Source of the DNA: Chryseobacterium polytrichastri
GTDB lineage: Bacteria; Bacteroidota; Bacteroidia; Flavobacteriales; Weeksellaceae
Assembly (NCBI RefSeq): GCF_900142445.1
Contig: NZ_FRAV01000020.1
Location: forward strand, 32,960 to 96,959
Direction of reading: 5' to 3'
DNA length: 64,000 nucleotides
In this document: positions 17,296 to 27,188 of the stretch, one piece after another
Position numbering within the stretch: the first letter of the stretch is position 1
Layout: the number at the start of each line of letters is the position of its first letter
Notes under the pieces: generated by a model
Databases searched by the model: none
The model's input: the letters and a program-made list of their open reading frames with translations, nothing else
What the model was told of the DNA's origin: nothing
Translations under genes and position numbers: made by a program

Positions 17296-17399
17296 AAAAT
17301 ATTATTTTAGTTATAAATTGTTTTTCTATAGCTATAGTCGGAAGTGTTTTGAAATCCTGACAAAATTTTTTGAAAAAATATTTCTGTGCCCACAAATCT

Positions 17400-17411
17400 A
17401 TAGGCGCCTAT
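17400..17411. promoter_or_regulatory. 12-bp palindrome upstream of the Spondin_N lipoprotein gene
   Basis: ATAGGCGCCTAT is a perfect, relatively GC-rich palindrome in an otherwise AT-rich ~290-base gap, about 105 bases upstream of the Spondin_N start. Operator function is only a possibility. Confidence 0.25.
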
Positions 17412-17539
17412 GGTATTATTTGTTTTTCTAGGTGTTAATTATTATTGATAATTAGATTTTGAAATCGAAATAAATATTAATTTATTGTTATTATTTAATT
17501 TGTCTATAGTTGAATAAGTGATGGAGTGTTAAGTAAAAA

Positions 17540-17567
17540 AAACCGCGAAAGATAACTTTCACGGTTT
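17540..17567 (-). terminator. Terminator of the S46 peptidase gene
   Basis: Arms AAACCGCGAAAG / CTTTCACGGTTT with one mismatch and a 4-base loop. On the minus strand they are followed by a long T run (T8), about 23 bases past the stop. Confidence 0.8.
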
Positions 17568-17589
17568 TCAAAAATATATTCAATGAAGA

Positions 17590-19788
17590 TTATTTTTTCT
17601 TCTTTGTAGTTGGAGTTTTTAACACTTTTGTTTTTGTGTCAGCAGGAGTATTTTCATCTCTTACTAATTTTAACTCGTCAATCAATCTTCTTGCACCAGC
17701 GTATTTGTCGATGGTCCAAAGAACGAAACGAACGTCTACGTTGATTGTTTTTTGCCATTCTTGTTCGAAAACGATGTCACCGCTTAACGCTTCACTGTTT
17801 CCGTCGAATGCGATACCGATAAGGTTTCCGTCTCCATCAATTACCGGAGAACCAGAGTTACCTCCTGTAATATCATTGTTTGATAAGAAGTTTACAGGCA
17901 TGTATCCTTTAGCATCAGCATACTGACCGAAGTCTTGCATGTTGTAAAGATCAATTACTCTTTGTGGAAGATCAAATTCTTCATCTCCTTTCTTGTATTT
18001 ACCTACAAGACCAGACATATCTGTATAATAGTTATCAGTAACACCGAAATAGTTTCTGTCTGTTCTGATTGGTAATTTATCTACTGTTCCGTATGTTAAT
18101 CTCATTGTAGAGTTAGCATCTGGATAGAATTTTTTCTCAGGCATTGCCTTCATTAATCCAGCTAAGAAAAGACGGCTGTTTTTAGCAAAATTATCATCAA
18201 TTTTAGCGAACCTTTCATTAGATCCTTTTTGATCAGCAATAATTCCGTTAGCAATTTTTAAAAGCGGATCTGCATCTAATTTCAAACGATCCGGATTAAG
18301 GATAAAGTTTGTAACTGACGTTTTGTTAGCAAAAATAGAAGAGTAAGCAACGTTTGAAAGGTTTTTTGAATCTAATCCCATGATCGTAGCAGATCCAACA
18401 TCTTTACCTACTTTTGACTGATAAAGACCAACCATAGAATTCATCATTTCACCTTCAAGGTTTGTATTGATGTTTTCATAAGCTGCTTTTACAGCGGCGT
18501 CTACTTTTGGCTTCATTGCCAATCTTCCTGCCATATCTTGTTCAGCGTAAGCTTTAAGGACAGGCCCAACCTGTAGAGCAAGAGAGAAATATTTAGAATT
18601 TCTCATCAACTGAGAGTAGTAGTTTCTTTCAACATTTCTGTCAGATGATTGCTTGTAATAAGTTGCGATATCATCTAAAACCATCTCATATTGAGTAACA
18701 TTTTCTGGTTGTACTGCCCAAGTTCTGAATTTCTCTTCAATTTGCTGTTTGTCGGTAATTGTTCCGTTTTTGATAACAGCATCAATTGTTCCTTGTCTGT
18801 TTTTCCAGTAGTTTGCTACTGAAGCATACTGAGAAGCATAGTTCAATTGAGTTCCTTTATCCTTATCCATATACTTCTTCATAACATCCATTGCTAATCT
18901 TGAAGCAGTAACCCAAGCCGGGTAATCTTTACCAACCATTTGCTGAATTCCGTAAGAAGTCAGGTAACGGTTTGTTCTTCCAGGGTAACCCATGATCATT
19001 GAGAAATCACCAGGCTTAACTCCTTTAAGAGAAACAGGTAAGAAATGTTTAGGCTTTAAAGGAACGTTTGTTGGAGCAAATTCAGCAGGGTTTCCTGCAG
19101 CATCAGCATATACTCTGAAAACTGTAAAGTCTGCAGTGTGTCTTGGCCATTCCCAGTTGTCTGTATCACCTCCGAATTTCCCTAAAGAAGATGGTGGTGC
19201 ACCTACTAATCTGATATCTTTATAATCTTGGTAAACGAAATAATAGAATTCGTTTCCGTTGAAGAAGTCTTTTACAACTACTGTATATTTCCCGTTTTCA
19301 GAGTTTTCAGACTGGATTGCTTTTGTTTCAGCATCAATCACCGCTTTTCTCTCGTCTCCGGTCATTTTATTGTTTAACTTAGAATTGATTCTTTGCGTAG
19401 CATCATCCATTCTAACTAAAAATCTTACGTAAAGATCTTTTGCATTAAATTCATCTTTCTGCTTCATTGCCCAGAAACCATTCTTCAAATAGTCTTTTTC
19501 CGGAGTAGAAGCTGCAGCAACAGCACCATAACCACAGTGGTGGTTTGTGAAAATAAGTCCTTTGTCAGAAACAATCTCCCCAGTACAGAAACCACCGAAA
19601 CTTACGATAGCATCTTTCATACTTGAATTGTTTACGGAATAAATTTCTTCAGGGGTTAAATGCAAACCTTCTTTTTGCATGTCAACACCATTTAATCTTT
19701 TGATGAGCATTAACAGCCACATCCCCTCATCTGCCCTCATCTGGACGAAGCCCAACAAGAAGGTAAATAGTAGAAATAGTCTTTTCAT
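17590..19788 (-). CDS. S46 family dipeptidyl-peptidase, DPP7-like
   Basis: 732 residues with a signal peptide (1-19), the normal length of periplasmic S46 peptidases that release N-terminal dipeptides for growth on peptides. Catalytic His in GLIFTNHHCGYG (81-88), the Asp region in GGDTDNWEWPRHTADF, and catalytic Ser645 in DITGGNSGSPV. The residue 18 positions after that Ser is Gly (IAFDGN); in this family Gly there marks DPP7 (hydrophobic P1) and Arg marks DPP11 (Asp/Glu P1), so a DPP7-like preference is inferred. A Lys-rich C-terminal tail is unusual but plausible. A single gene with its own terminator. Confidence 0.92.
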   Translation of the reverse strand: MKRLFLLFTFLLGFVQMRADEGMWLLMLIKRLNGVDMQKEGLHLTPEEIYSVNNSSMKDAIVSFGGFCTGEIVSDKGLIFTNHHCGYGAVAAASTPEKDYLKNGFWAMKQKDEFNAKDLYVRFLVRMDDATQRINSKLNNKMTGDERKAVIDAETKAIQSENSENGKYTVVVKDFFNGNEFYYFVYQDYKDIRLVGAPPSSLGKFGGDTDNWEWPRHTADFTVFRVYADAAGNPAEFAPTNVPLKPKHFLPVSLKGVKPGDFSMIMGYPGRTNRYLTSYGIQQMVGKDYPAWVTASRLAMDVMKKYMDKDKGTQLNYASQYASVANYWKNRQGTIDAVIKNGTITDKQQIEEKFRTWAVQPENVTQYEMVLDDIATYYKQSSDRNVERNYYSQLMRNSKYFSLALQVGPVLKAYAEQDMAGRLAMKPKVDAAVKAAYENINTNLEGEMMNSMVGLYQSKVGKDVGSATIMGLDSKNLSNVAYSSIFANKTSVTNFILNPDRLKLDADPLLKIANGIIADQKGSNERFAKIDDNFAKNSRLFLAGLMKAMPEKKFYPDANSTMRLTYGTVDKLPIRTDRNYFGVTDNYYTDMSGLVGKYKKGDEEFDLPQRVIDLYNMQDFGQYADAKGYMPVNFLSNNDITGGNSGSPVIDGDGNLIGIAFDGNSEALSGDIVFEQEWQKTINVDVRFVLWTIDKYAGARRLIDELKLVRDENTPADTKTKVLKTPTTKKKK

Positions 19789-19874
19789 TTTATAACATAA
19801 TTTTTGTGACGCTAATTTACTAATTTTTATGGGATTCTGCCTCCGAATGGTATGAAAATGGGATTCTACCTTTT

Positions 19875-20309
19875 ATGAGAAAAATACTACTATCAGTTTT
19901 TGCTGTTTTGTTTTTAAGTTTAATTTTTAATTGTTCAACAGCGCAGGTTAAAAGTCCACCTATTCAAAGAGAATGGATGCTGATTTCTTTTGGTAATTTT
20001 ACTAAAACTGAATTGGTTAAAGAAAAAGCCAGTATTAATCTTACGGCTGCTCAAGAAAATGGAAAAATCCGAGGAAGTGCTTTTATGGGATGCAACAATA
20101 TGTTCTTCACGTCAGCATTTAAAAACAATGGAAAAGTAAAAATTTCAGGAGTAGGAAGTACAATGAAGGCGTGTCAAAATATGGAATTGGAAACTGAATT
20201 TTCAAAAAAAATTCAAAACATGACAAGATATTCTGTGGAAGGGCATTTTCTTACGCTGTACGATATTCATGGTAATTCAATGAAATTTGTGGCTGCGGAT
20301 TGGGATTAG
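19875..20309 (+). CDS. META/HslJ-like lipoprotein
   Basis: 144 residues. An export signal with a possible lipobox FNCS (Cys ~20) is followed by one META domain: QREWMLISFGNFTKTEL, the hallmark GSAFMGCNNMFFTSAF, and VGSTMKACQNMELETEFSKK. META-domain proteins of the HslJ type are small outer-membrane or periplasmic proteins linked to stress or novobiocin resistance in other bacteria. The gene is divergent from the S46 peptidase across an ~85-base gap. Confidence 0.85.
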   Translation: MRKILLSVFAVLFLSLIFNCSTAQVKSPPIQREWMLISFGNFTKTELVKEKASINLTAAQENGKIRGSAFMGCNNMFFTSAFKNNGKVKISGVGSTMKACQNMELETEFSKKIQNMTRYSVEGHFLTLYDIHGNSMKFVAADWD

Positions 20310-20479
20310 TTTACTTTACTTTTTTACTAAAGTTTCAATAAGTTTTTGATTAAAAATCTACAAATCAAATGTATTATAAACTTAAATTAACATTAAAATC
20401 TTGGGATTCGTAAAAAATGATTTTGTTTTTTCTCCTGAAAATGGTAACTTGTAAATCTCACAAACATAGACAGAATTTA

Positions 20480-21706
20480 ATGCTAGACAAGAAAGAACAT
20501 AATTACGAAAAAGCTATTTTGGTGGGTGTTATTACTCAAAACCAAGATGAAGATAAGCTTACGGAATATATGGATGAATTGGAGTTTTTGGCCTTTACGG
20601 CAGGAGCTACCGTACAAAAACGCTTTACTCAAAAATTAACCCAGCCTGATTCCAAAACCTTTATCGGAAGCGGAAAAGCTCAGGAAATAAAAGAATACGT
20701 TAAGGAAAACGAGATAGGAACCATTATTTTTGATGATGAGTTATCTCCTTCTCAACTTAAAAATCTTGAAAAAGAAATAGAAGTAAAAATTTTAGACAGA
20801 ACCAATCTTATCCTTGATATTTTTGCCCAAAGAGCTCAGACTTCTTATGCAAGAACTCAGGTAGAATTGGCGCAATATCAATATCTTTTACCTCGTTTGA
20901 CAAGAATGTGGACTCACTTGGAACGTCAAAAAGGGGGAATCGGGATGAGAGGTCCGGGGGAAACGGAGATTGAAACAGACCGTCGTATCATCCGTGACAG
21001 AATTTCATTGTTGAAGGATAAGTTGAAAACGATAGATAAGCAAATGGCTACTCAACGAAACAATCGTGGAAAAGTAGTACGTGCAGCTTTGGTAGGATAT
21101 ACCAATGTTGGAAAATCTACGTTGATGAACGCTTTGTCAAAATCTGATGTTTTCGCTGAAAATAAATTATTTGCAACCCTAGATACTACAGTAAGAAAAG
21201 TGGTGATTGGGAATTTACCATTCTTGTTGACCGATACGGTAGGATTCATCAGAAAATTGCCGACGCAACTTGTTGAATCTTTCAAATCAACTCTTGATGA
21301 GGTACGTGAAGCAGACTTATTGATTCATGTTGTAGATATTTCTCATGAAAGCTTTGAAGATCATATAGAATCTGTAAATCATACGTTAATGGAAATCAAT
21401 GCGCATCAGAAACCGATGATCATGGTGTTCAATAAAATTGATGATTTCAGTTATGATAAAAAAGATGATGATGATTTAACGCCATCTACAAAGAAAAATG
21501 TTTCGTTAGAAGAATGGCAAAAAACATGGATGGGTAAATCTAATCATCCAACCGTTTTCATTTCTGCTTTAACGAAAGAAAACTTCCCGGAAATGAAAAA
21601 GATGATCTACGATGAGGTCATGAAAATTCATATTGCGAGATTTCCTTACAATGATTTCCTTTTCGAGTATTTCGAAAATGATGAGGAAGAAGAAAACAAC
21701 AATTAA
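20480..21706 (+). CDS. hflX: Ribosome-associated GTPase HflX
   Basis: About 408 residues from the preferred start MLDKKEHNYEKAILVGV; the frame can be extended 21 codons upstream to 20417 but that N-terminus (MILFFLLKMVTCK) is not family-like. The HflX N-terminal domain includes FIGSGKAQEIKEYV and IIFDDELSPSQLKNLE. The G domain has GYTNVGKST (G1), the switch region ATLDTTVRKV, DTVGFI (G3) and NKID (G4). HflX splits stalled 70S ribosomes under stress. Its stop overlaps the next ATG by one base (TAATG), so the DUF4919 gene is translationally coupled. Confidence 0.95.
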   Translation: MLDKKEHNYEKAILVGVITQNQDEDKLTEYMDELEFLAFTAGATVQKRFTQKLTQPDSKTFIGSGKAQEIKEYVKENEIGTIIFDDELSPSQLKNLEKEIEVKILDRTNLILDIFAQRAQTSYARTQVELAQYQYLLPRLTRMWTHLERQKGGIGMRGPGETEIETDRRIIRDRISLLKDKLKTIDKQMATQRNNRGKVVRAALVGYTNVGKSTLMNALSKSDVFAENKLFATLDTTVRKVVIGNLPFLLTDTVGFIRKLPTQLVESFKSTLDEVREADLLIHVVDISHESFEDHIESVNHTLMEINAHQKPMIMVFNKIDDFSYDKKDDDDLTPSTKKNVSLEEWQKTWMGKSNHPTVFISALTKENFPEMKKMIYDEVMKIHIARFPYNDFLFEYFENDEEEENNN

Positions 21707-22335
21707 TGAAATACCACTTTTTCCTTTTACTTCTTTTTATTTCGGTTTTTGGTTATAGCCAAAAATCAAAAATCGATTTTAAAAGTATTGAAAAAAGTCT
21801 TACTAATAAACAGTCTCCGTACACTTACGAAAAGCTGATCTTCAAATACAAAGGCTATCCAAGATCTTTGGATAGTATTGAAGCGCAATATCTTTATTAT
21901 GGCAGAAATTTCAGAGATGGAAAGGTTTCTACCAACGATGATAATTTTAAACAACTGGCAGAATCTTTTAAGAATCAGAATTTTGATGATTGTATAAAAC
22001 AAGGCAAGGCTCTTTATGATAAAGATCCTACCAATCTGGATGTTCTTCTTATTTTGCTCCGTGCGTATGATCAAAAAAAGGATGGGAGTAATTTTACCCA
22101 TCATTTGAGCCAATTTCGTTTGCTTGCAGATGCGATAAAAAATTCTGGAGACGGTAAATCTGAAAAAACAGCGTATGCTGTAAATTCTGTTGGGGATGAA
22201 TATATTCTTTTGAACATGCTGAATATAGGACAAGACTACACAAGAGGTTCTAAATCCTCAAAAGACGGGATGTATGATATTTGGGAAAAAGACGACAATA
22301 AAATTTATATCAAAGTACTTTATTTAGACCTTTAA
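21706..22335 (+). CDS. DUF4919-like exported protein
   Basis: 209 residues with a signal peptide (1-18, FGYSQ). The motif YLYYGRNFRDGKVSTNDDN and the terminal YDIWEKDDNKIYIKVLYLDL are characteristic of the DUF4919 family of Bacteroidota. It is probably periplasmic with helical, TPR-like content in the middle. It starts within the hflX stop codon and is followed 16 bases on by the antiporter gene, giving a probable three-gene operon. No biochemical role is known. Confidence 0.75.
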   Translation: MKYHFFLLLLFISVFGYSQKSKIDFKSIEKSLTNKQSPYTYEKLIFKYKGYPRSLDSIEAQYLYYGRNFRDGKVSTNDDNFKQLAESFKNQNFDDCIKQGKALYDKDPTNLDVLLILLRAYDQKKDGSNFTHHLSQFRLLADAIKNSGDGKSEKTAYAVNSVGDEYILLNMLNIGQDYTRGSKSSKDGMYDIWEKDDNKIYIKVLYLDL

Positions 22336-22351
22336 TTAAAAAAACAACTTA

Positions 22352-23632
22352 GTGGAGTTATATTATTCATTTTCAGCCTTAATCGTTCTTGCATCAATAT
22401 TTGCCTATCTTAATCACCGGTTTTTGAAACTTCCGAGTACCATCGGAATTATGGTTATTGCCATTGTGGTTTCTATATTTTTGGTTTCTTTTGGGCAGGC
22501 TGCTTTACCAAGAACTTTCGGACACCTTAATGATCTGATGAACAGTATTGATTTTACTGAAGTTCTGATGGGAGCAATGCTAAATTTCCTGTTATTTGCA
22601 GGAGGAATTCATATTAATATTGATGATCTTAAAGAACAGTTTCGGCCTGTTTTGATATTCTCAACTGTCGGGGTTGTTATTTCTACATTTATTGTAGGTT
22701 TTGGGATGTTCTATCTTTTGCCTTTCTTAGGAATAGATTTACCGTTTATATATTGTCTTCTTTTCGGAGCACTAATTTCACCTACGGATCCTGTTGCTGT
22801 TTTAAGTATTTTAAAACAAGCTAATGTATCAAAATCATTAGAAACGAAAGTGGCCGGAGAGTCTCTTTTCAATGATGGTATGGCGGTTGTGGTTTTCTCA
22901 GTCGTATTACAAGTAGCTATCGGGAAAGAAGTGGATTTGGGGATTGAAAGCATTGGGCTCTTATTATTGAAAGAAGCCGGAGGCGGATTGTTTCTAGGGG
23001 TCATTCTAGGTTGGGTAACTTCCAGATTGATGCGTGAGGTAGATGATTATATTATTTCCGTGTTGGTAACACTTTCTGTGGTAATGGGCGGTTATCTTAT
23101 CGCAAGACAGATGCATATTTCAGGACCATTAACGATGGTTGCAGCAGGTTTGTTCATGGGTAACTTCAATGTAAGGTTTAAAATGAAATCTATCACGCAG
23201 GATTATCTTATTAAATTCTGGGAGCTGATTGATGAAATTTTGAATGCTGTATTATTCTTATTCATTGGTTTTGAATTATTAATGATCAAAGACCTTAAGC
23301 ATTTTATTGTTCCAGGATTAGTGGCTATTGTTATTGTATTATTGGCGAGAGTAATATCCATTTGGGGTCCTACGAAGTTTATGAAAACAACCTTTAGTCC
23401 ACAAACCGTAAAAGTATTGGTTTGGGGAGGAATCCGAGGTGGTGTTTCCATTGCATTAGCGATGTCTATTCCGAAAAGTGATTACAGTGAAATTATTTTA
23501 AGTATCACTTATTGTGTAGTGGTGTTCTCAATTATTGTTCAGGGGCTTACCATTGCAAAAGTTGCCAATCCTAACAAAATAGCAAAAGAAGAACAGGAGC
23601 TGGAAAGTATTGCTTCAGATGAGAAAGCTTAA
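22352..23632 (+). CDS. Na+/H+ antiporter, CPA1 family
   Basis: 426 residues with 12 or so membrane segments. The start is GTG at 22352 ([21 protein letters not shown]); the next Met is already inside the second helix. Conserved ion-path motifs: [17 protein letters not shown], the Asn/Asp pair in [28 protein letters not shown] and [14 protein letters not shown]. It exchanges Na+ (or K+) for H+ across the inner membrane in pH and salt homeostasis. It is the last gene of the hflX run; a strong hairpin terminator follows. Confidence 0.92.
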   Translation: MELYYSFSALIVLASIFAYLNHRFLKLPSTIGIMVIAIVVSIFLVSFGQAALPRTFGHLNDLMNSIDFTEVLMGAMLNFLLFAGGIHINIDDLKEQFRPVLIFSTVGVVISTFIVGFGMFYLLPFLGIDLPFIYCLLFGALISPTDPVAVLSILKQANVSKSLETKVAGESLFNDGMAVVVFSVVLQVAIGKEVDLGIESIGLLLLKEAGGGLFLGVILGWVTSRLMREVDDYIISVLVTLSVVMGGYLIARQMHISGPLTMVAAGLFMGNFNVRFKMKSITQDYLIKFWELIDEILNAVLFLFIGFELLMIKDLKHFIVPGLVAIVIVLLARVISIWGPTKFMKTTFSPQTVKVLVWGGIRGGVSIALAMSIPKSDYSEIILSITYCVVVFSIIVQGLTIAKVANPNKIAKEEQELESIASDEKA

Positions 23633-23662
23633 AGATATATAGATAAATCAATTACTTATAAA

Positions 23663-23696
23663 TAAAGACCCAACAATGCATTTTGTTGGGTCTTTA
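23663..23696 (+). terminator. Strong Rho-independent terminator after the antiporter gene
   Basis: Arms TAAAGACCCAACA / TTGTTGGGTCTTTA around a short loop, followed by a long T run. It cleanly ends the hflX-DUF4919-antiporter run before the terpene synthases. Confidence 0.9.
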
Positions 23697-23758
23697 TTTT
23701 TTTTCTCCCTAGTATGATTTATTTTTTTTAATTTTATTTAACCAATAACACATGAAAT

Positions 23759-24703
23759 ATGAAATCACAAATTCCCTCTCTTGAGTATCCTTTCGAGCTC
23801 AAAATCAACCCTCATATCGATTCACTTGAACAAAAAGTTACGCTTTGGATCGATGAATATTCATGTTTACCCGAATCTTTACGAAAAAGGTATAAAAAAT
23901 CAAATTTCGGAAAATTTACAGCCAGATTTTTTCCAAATTCGAGCCCAGAACTATTAATAATTATTAGTAGATGGGCATTAGCAGCATTTGCTTTTGATGA
24001 CCTGTATGGTTCATGTCCTTTACATGAATTAAAAATAGAATCTCAAAAAGTAATTGATATATTAAATGGGGATTCATTATTCTCTGATGAAAATGAAATA
24101 TTTAAACAATTTAGAATAGCTAGAGATGAGCTTCTTCCAATAGTGACACCAGAATGGATGGAAAGATTTATTAATGATCATCATTCTTGGTTTGAAGGAA
24201 TGTTTGAAGAAACTGTATATAGCTATAAAGAAAGTATTACTTATCCATCATTAGCAGAATATATATCCCTTCGCGAAAAAGTTTCTGGAGGAAAAATTCT
24301 TTGTGATTTCTTAGAAATTTCTACTGATTTTATAATGTCAGATAATGATTTTTCAAAACCAATAACACAGAAAGTTCGTCAATTGCTGACCTTGATGATA
24401 TCTTGGTTTAATGATATCCATTCAGTTTCGTGGGAATTGGAAAGAAATGAAGCTACAAACTTGGTCTTGGTCATAAAAAATGAAAGGAAATGTTCTATGG
24501 AAGCTGCATATGAAGAAGCAATACAAATACACAATAATGATTTGAATGAATTTATTAAAATCACAGAAAGTCTTCCTGATTTTGGGAAATACAATGATGA
24601 TTTTAAAAGATACATTCACAATGCAGAGCTATTTCTGAAAGGGCAGGAGCTTTGGTATTTTGGGGGAACAGAAAGATATAGCCAATCAGAAATATTAATC
24701 TAA
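23759..24703 (+). CDS. Class I terpene synthase (tandem copy 1)
   Basis: 314 residues, the normal length of a bacterial class I terpene cyclase. Metal-binding NSE triad NDIHSVSWE (N218, S222, E226), pyrophosphate-sensor Arg172 exactly 46 residues before N218, and the C-terminal RY pair (R306, Y307 in GTERYS) are all present. The Asp-rich motif is FDDLYGS (D80 D81), where the last acidic residue of DDxxD is Gly84. It should ionise a prenyl diphosphate (FPP or GGPP) and cyclise it; the product cannot be predicted. The second copy follows after 18 bases, and the pre-ATG sequence ACCAATAACACAT is repeated, showing that the duplication included the leader. Confidence 0.9.
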   Translation: MKSQIPSLEYPFELKINPHIDSLEQKVTLWIDEYSCLPESLRKRYKKSNFGKFTARFFPNSSPELLIIISRWALAAFAFDDLYGSCPLHELKIESQKVIDILNGDSLFSDENEIFKQFRIARDELLPIVTPEWMERFINDHHSWFEGMFEETVYSYKESITYPSLAEYISLREKVSGGKILCDFLEISTDFIMSDNDFSKPITQKVRQLLTLMISWFNDIHSVSWELERNEATNLVLVIKNERKCSMEAAYEEAIQIHNNDLNEFIKITESLPDFGKYNDDFKRYIHNAELFLKGQELWYFGGTERYSQSEILI

Positions 24704-24721
24704 ACCAATAACACATCAAAT

Positions 24722-25657
24722 ATGAAATCACAAATTTTCTCTCTTGAGTATCCTTTTGAACTTAAATTAAATCCTTTTGAAGATTCTTCTGAGCAGTTTG
24801 CCCGTCGTCTAATCGATGAATATTCGTGCTTACCTGATGATGTAAAAAGTAAATATAAAAAGTTTAGTTTTGGAAGAGTAACAGCAAGTGTTTTCCCAAA
24901 TGCAAATTTTGAAAAGCTTATTCCATTAATTAGGTGGATGGTTTTTGGATTTTGTTTTGATGATTTTTATGGCTCTAAACCATTAGCTGAAATTATTGAA
25001 GCGAGTAAGAAAGCGATTAATATTTTAAATGGGGAATTACCAGATTTTAATGATTTGGAATTTTATAACCAGCTAAGCATTGCAAAAGCAGAATTTCTTC
25101 CTTCTGTTACACCGTATTGGCTAACCAGGTTCACAGAACATCACCAAGACTGGTTTGGGGCAATGTATTTAGAAACAAAATATAATTGTAAGCAGAACTC
25201 TTATCCTTCCATCGAAGATTATATGGTTATTCGTGAAAACCTTATTGGGGGAAAGCTAATGTGTGATCAATTGGAAGTGGTGTCTGATTTTATAATGCCT
25301 GAAGAGGTTATTAAAGATACTCAAATTCAAAGATTTCGTCAGTTGTTCTCTAGGATAATAGCGTGGTATAATGATGTCTTTTCTGTAGATTGGGAGGTGC
25401 AGCGTGGTGAAAAGATGAATTTGGTATTAATTATCGAAAACGAAAAAGGATGTACACGGGATGAAGCATATGCTGAGGCAATAAATATTCATAACAAAGA
25501 GCTTGCTGAGTTTATAAAAATAAGTGATGCCCTTTCTGATTTTGGGGAATACAATGAAGGAATAAGACGGTATGTTGAAAATACCAAATTGTTTTTTAAA
25601 GGTCAGGAAATATGGTATAAAGGAACAGAAAGATACTCTCCAAAAGAAGTTCAATAA
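24722..25657 (+). CDS. Class I terpene synthase (tandem copy 2)
   Basis: 311 residues, clearly homologous to the preceding gene along its whole length. The first ten codons differ at one residue (MKSQIPSLEY / MKSQIFSLEY), and the rest is well diverged. It keeps the NSE triad NDVFSVDWE (N217, S221, E225), sensor Arg171 46 residues upstream, and RY (R304, Y305). The Asp-rich motif is FDDFYGS, again with Gly where the last Asp/Glu is expected. Divergence inside the active-site helices suggests a different product. No prenyl-transferase or P450 gene is adjacent. It is probably cotranscribed with copy 1. Confidence 0.9.
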   Translation: MKSQIFSLEYPFELKLNPFEDSSEQFARRLIDEYSCLPDDVKSKYKKFSFGRVTASVFPNANFEKLIPLIRWMVFGFCFDDFYGSKPLAEIIEASKKAINILNGELPDFNDLEFYNQLSIAKAEFLPSVTPYWLTRFTEHHQDWFGAMYLETKYNCKQNSYPSIEDYMVIRENLIGGKLMCDQLEVVSDFIMPEEVIKDTQIQRFRQLFSRIIAWYNDVFSVDWEVQRGEKMNLVLIIENEKGCTRDEAYAEAINIHNKELAEFIKISDALSDFGEYNEGIRRYVENTKLFFKGQEIWYKGTERYSPKEVQ

Positions 25658-25725
25658 GAGGAATTGGAATTTAATTAGTTTTAATTGTATTTTGCTGCTA
25701 CAAACATAAAAGGTAAATAGTTGAA

Positions 25726-26448
25726 ATGAGTAATAATGTGGTAAAAGAAATACAAGAAGCATTAGCAGTTTTATCCATTCCTGAAAAGGCGGCATTTTTT
25801 CCAAAATTCTTCAAGACTGGAAAAGGTGAATATGGAGAAGGAGATTTATTTTTAGGCGTAAAAGTTCCGGATCAGAGAAGCGTGGCTAAAGAATATTATC
25901 CTAAAATTTCTTTAAAGGAACTGAGCGAATTGCTTTCTTCAAAATATCACGAACATAGGCTTACCGCTTTATTTATATTGATTTCTAAGTTTGAAAAAAC
26001 AAAAGATCCAAAAGTAAAAGAGGAAGTAGTGGCATTTTATTTGAATCATTTGCCATATGTTAATAATTGGGATCTGGTAGATTCTACTTGTTATAAGATC
26101 TTAGGCAGATATGCCTTTGAAAATCAAAAGGAAGACTTGTTGAGAAAGCTTTCCAATTCAGATGAAATGTGGCACAAAAGAATTGCAGTGGTAGGAACCA
26201 TGCACTATGTGAAAAAAGGGGAATTTGATTTAACAAAAGAATTTGTAACCCACAATTTAAAGCATTCCCACGATTTGATGCACAAAGCAAACGGATGGAT
26301 GTTAAGAGAAATGGGCGAGAAAAATGAAGCCGAGCTCATCAAGTATCTAAATACCTATTATAAAGAAATGCCACGAACCTGTCTTCGATATTCAATAGAA
26401 AAGTTGGATGAAGAAGTAAGACAGGATTATCTTAAAGGGAGAATATAA
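25726..26448 (+). CDS. DNA alkylation repair protein, AlkD-like (HEAT-repeat glycosylase)
   Basis: 240 residues, one ALK/HEAT-like domain. Family signatures: GVKVPDQRSVAKEYY, the pair YVNNWDLVDSTCYKILG (Trp and Asp of the active cleft), DEMWHKRIAVVGTMHYV (Trp/Arg contacting DNA) and DLMHKANGWMLREMG. AlkD-type enzymes excise bulky or cationic alkylated bases without flipping them. The gene may be read with the terpene synthases (68-base gap) but a functional link is not implied. Full length, motifs intact. Confidence 0.9.
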   Translation: MSNNVVKEIQEALAVLSIPEKAAFFPKFFKTGKGEYGEGDLFLGVKVPDQRSVAKEYYPKISLKELSELLSSKYHEHRLTALFILISKFEKTKDPKVKEEVVAFYLNHLPYVNNWDLVDSTCYKILGRYAFENQKEDLLRKLSNSDEMWHKRIAVVGTMHYVKKGEFDLTKEFVTHNLKHSHDLMHKANGWMLREMGEKNEAELIKYLNTYYKEMPRTCLRYSIEKLDEEVRQDYLKGRI

Positions 26449-26452
26449 AAAT

Positions 26453-26486
26453 AAAACTACTTAATACATTAGAATTAAGTAGTTTT
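26453..26486 (+). terminator. Terminator after the AlkD-like gene
   Basis: Perfect 13-bp arms AAAACTACTTAAT / ATTAAGTAGTTTT with an 8-base loop, followed by GCTTTTT. Confidence 0.85.
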
Positions 26487-26504
26487 GCTTTTTAAACCTA
26501 AGTC

Positions 26505-27173
26505 ATGAAAATTTTTCTCAAGCAGTTGATGCTGCTGCTTCCGTTATTACTGTTAACGAGTTGTTTCGATATTTTAGAGAAAGCCAATGTAAAAGCTGAT
26601 GGGACAGGGGAATATACCGTTATTCTAAATGCCAGTAAAAGCAAAACGAGGCTCGCTTCTATCTCTAAAATGGAAACAATAAATGGAAAAAAAGTCCCTA
26701 AAAAGCCTGAAATTGAAAATAAAATTAACGAAGCTTCAAGGATTTTTAAAGCCACTCCGGGGATTAGCAACGTAAAAACAAGTGTAGATCTTGATAATTA
26801 TGTCATTAAACTAAGCTGTAATTTCAAAAAAATTGAAAATATCAATGCCGGATTAGAACAGCTAAAAGCTAAAAACATTTTAGGTAAAATGATTCCTACA
26901 CAGATTTACAGTCAGAACCTTGACAAAAAATCATTTACGAGAAACAAAGTCAATACATTCAAAACAGATTACGACAAAATGAGTACGGCAGATAAAGAGG
27001 TCTTTAATAATGCCAAATATACTTCTGTGTTGCAATTCGAAAACACTATAAAATCTCAAACCAACAGCTCTTATGTGCTTTCTCCTAATAAAAAAGCGGT
27101 GAAACTTGACGCCAATGTTTTAGATTTTATCCTTCAGAAAAAACAAATTCAAAATACCATTATTTTCCAATAA
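26505..27173 (+). CDS. Lipoprotein of a three-gene surface/periplasmic cluster
   Basis: 222 residues with lipobox LLTSC (Cys ~20). The mature part is basic and beta-rich after the N-terminus (VKADGTGEYTVILNASKSKT); that opening resembles other Bacteroidota lipoproteins with a repeated Asn/Lys-rich fold, but no named family is certain. The next gene starts 15 bases downstream and the third 3 bases after that, so the three form one operon. The role is unknown. Confidence 0.7.
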   Translation: MKIFLKQLMLLLPLLLLTSCFDILEKANVKADGTGEYTVILNASKSKTRLASISKMETINGKKVPKKPEIENKINEASRIFKATPGISNVKTSVDLDNYVIKLSCNFKKIENINAGLEQLKAKNILGKMIPTQIYSQNLDKKSFTRNKVNTFKTDYDKMSTADKEVFNNAKYTSVLQFENTIKSQTNSSYVLSPNKKAVKLDANVLDFILQKKQIQNTIIFQ

Positions 27174-27188
27174 TTTCAATTATAAAAT

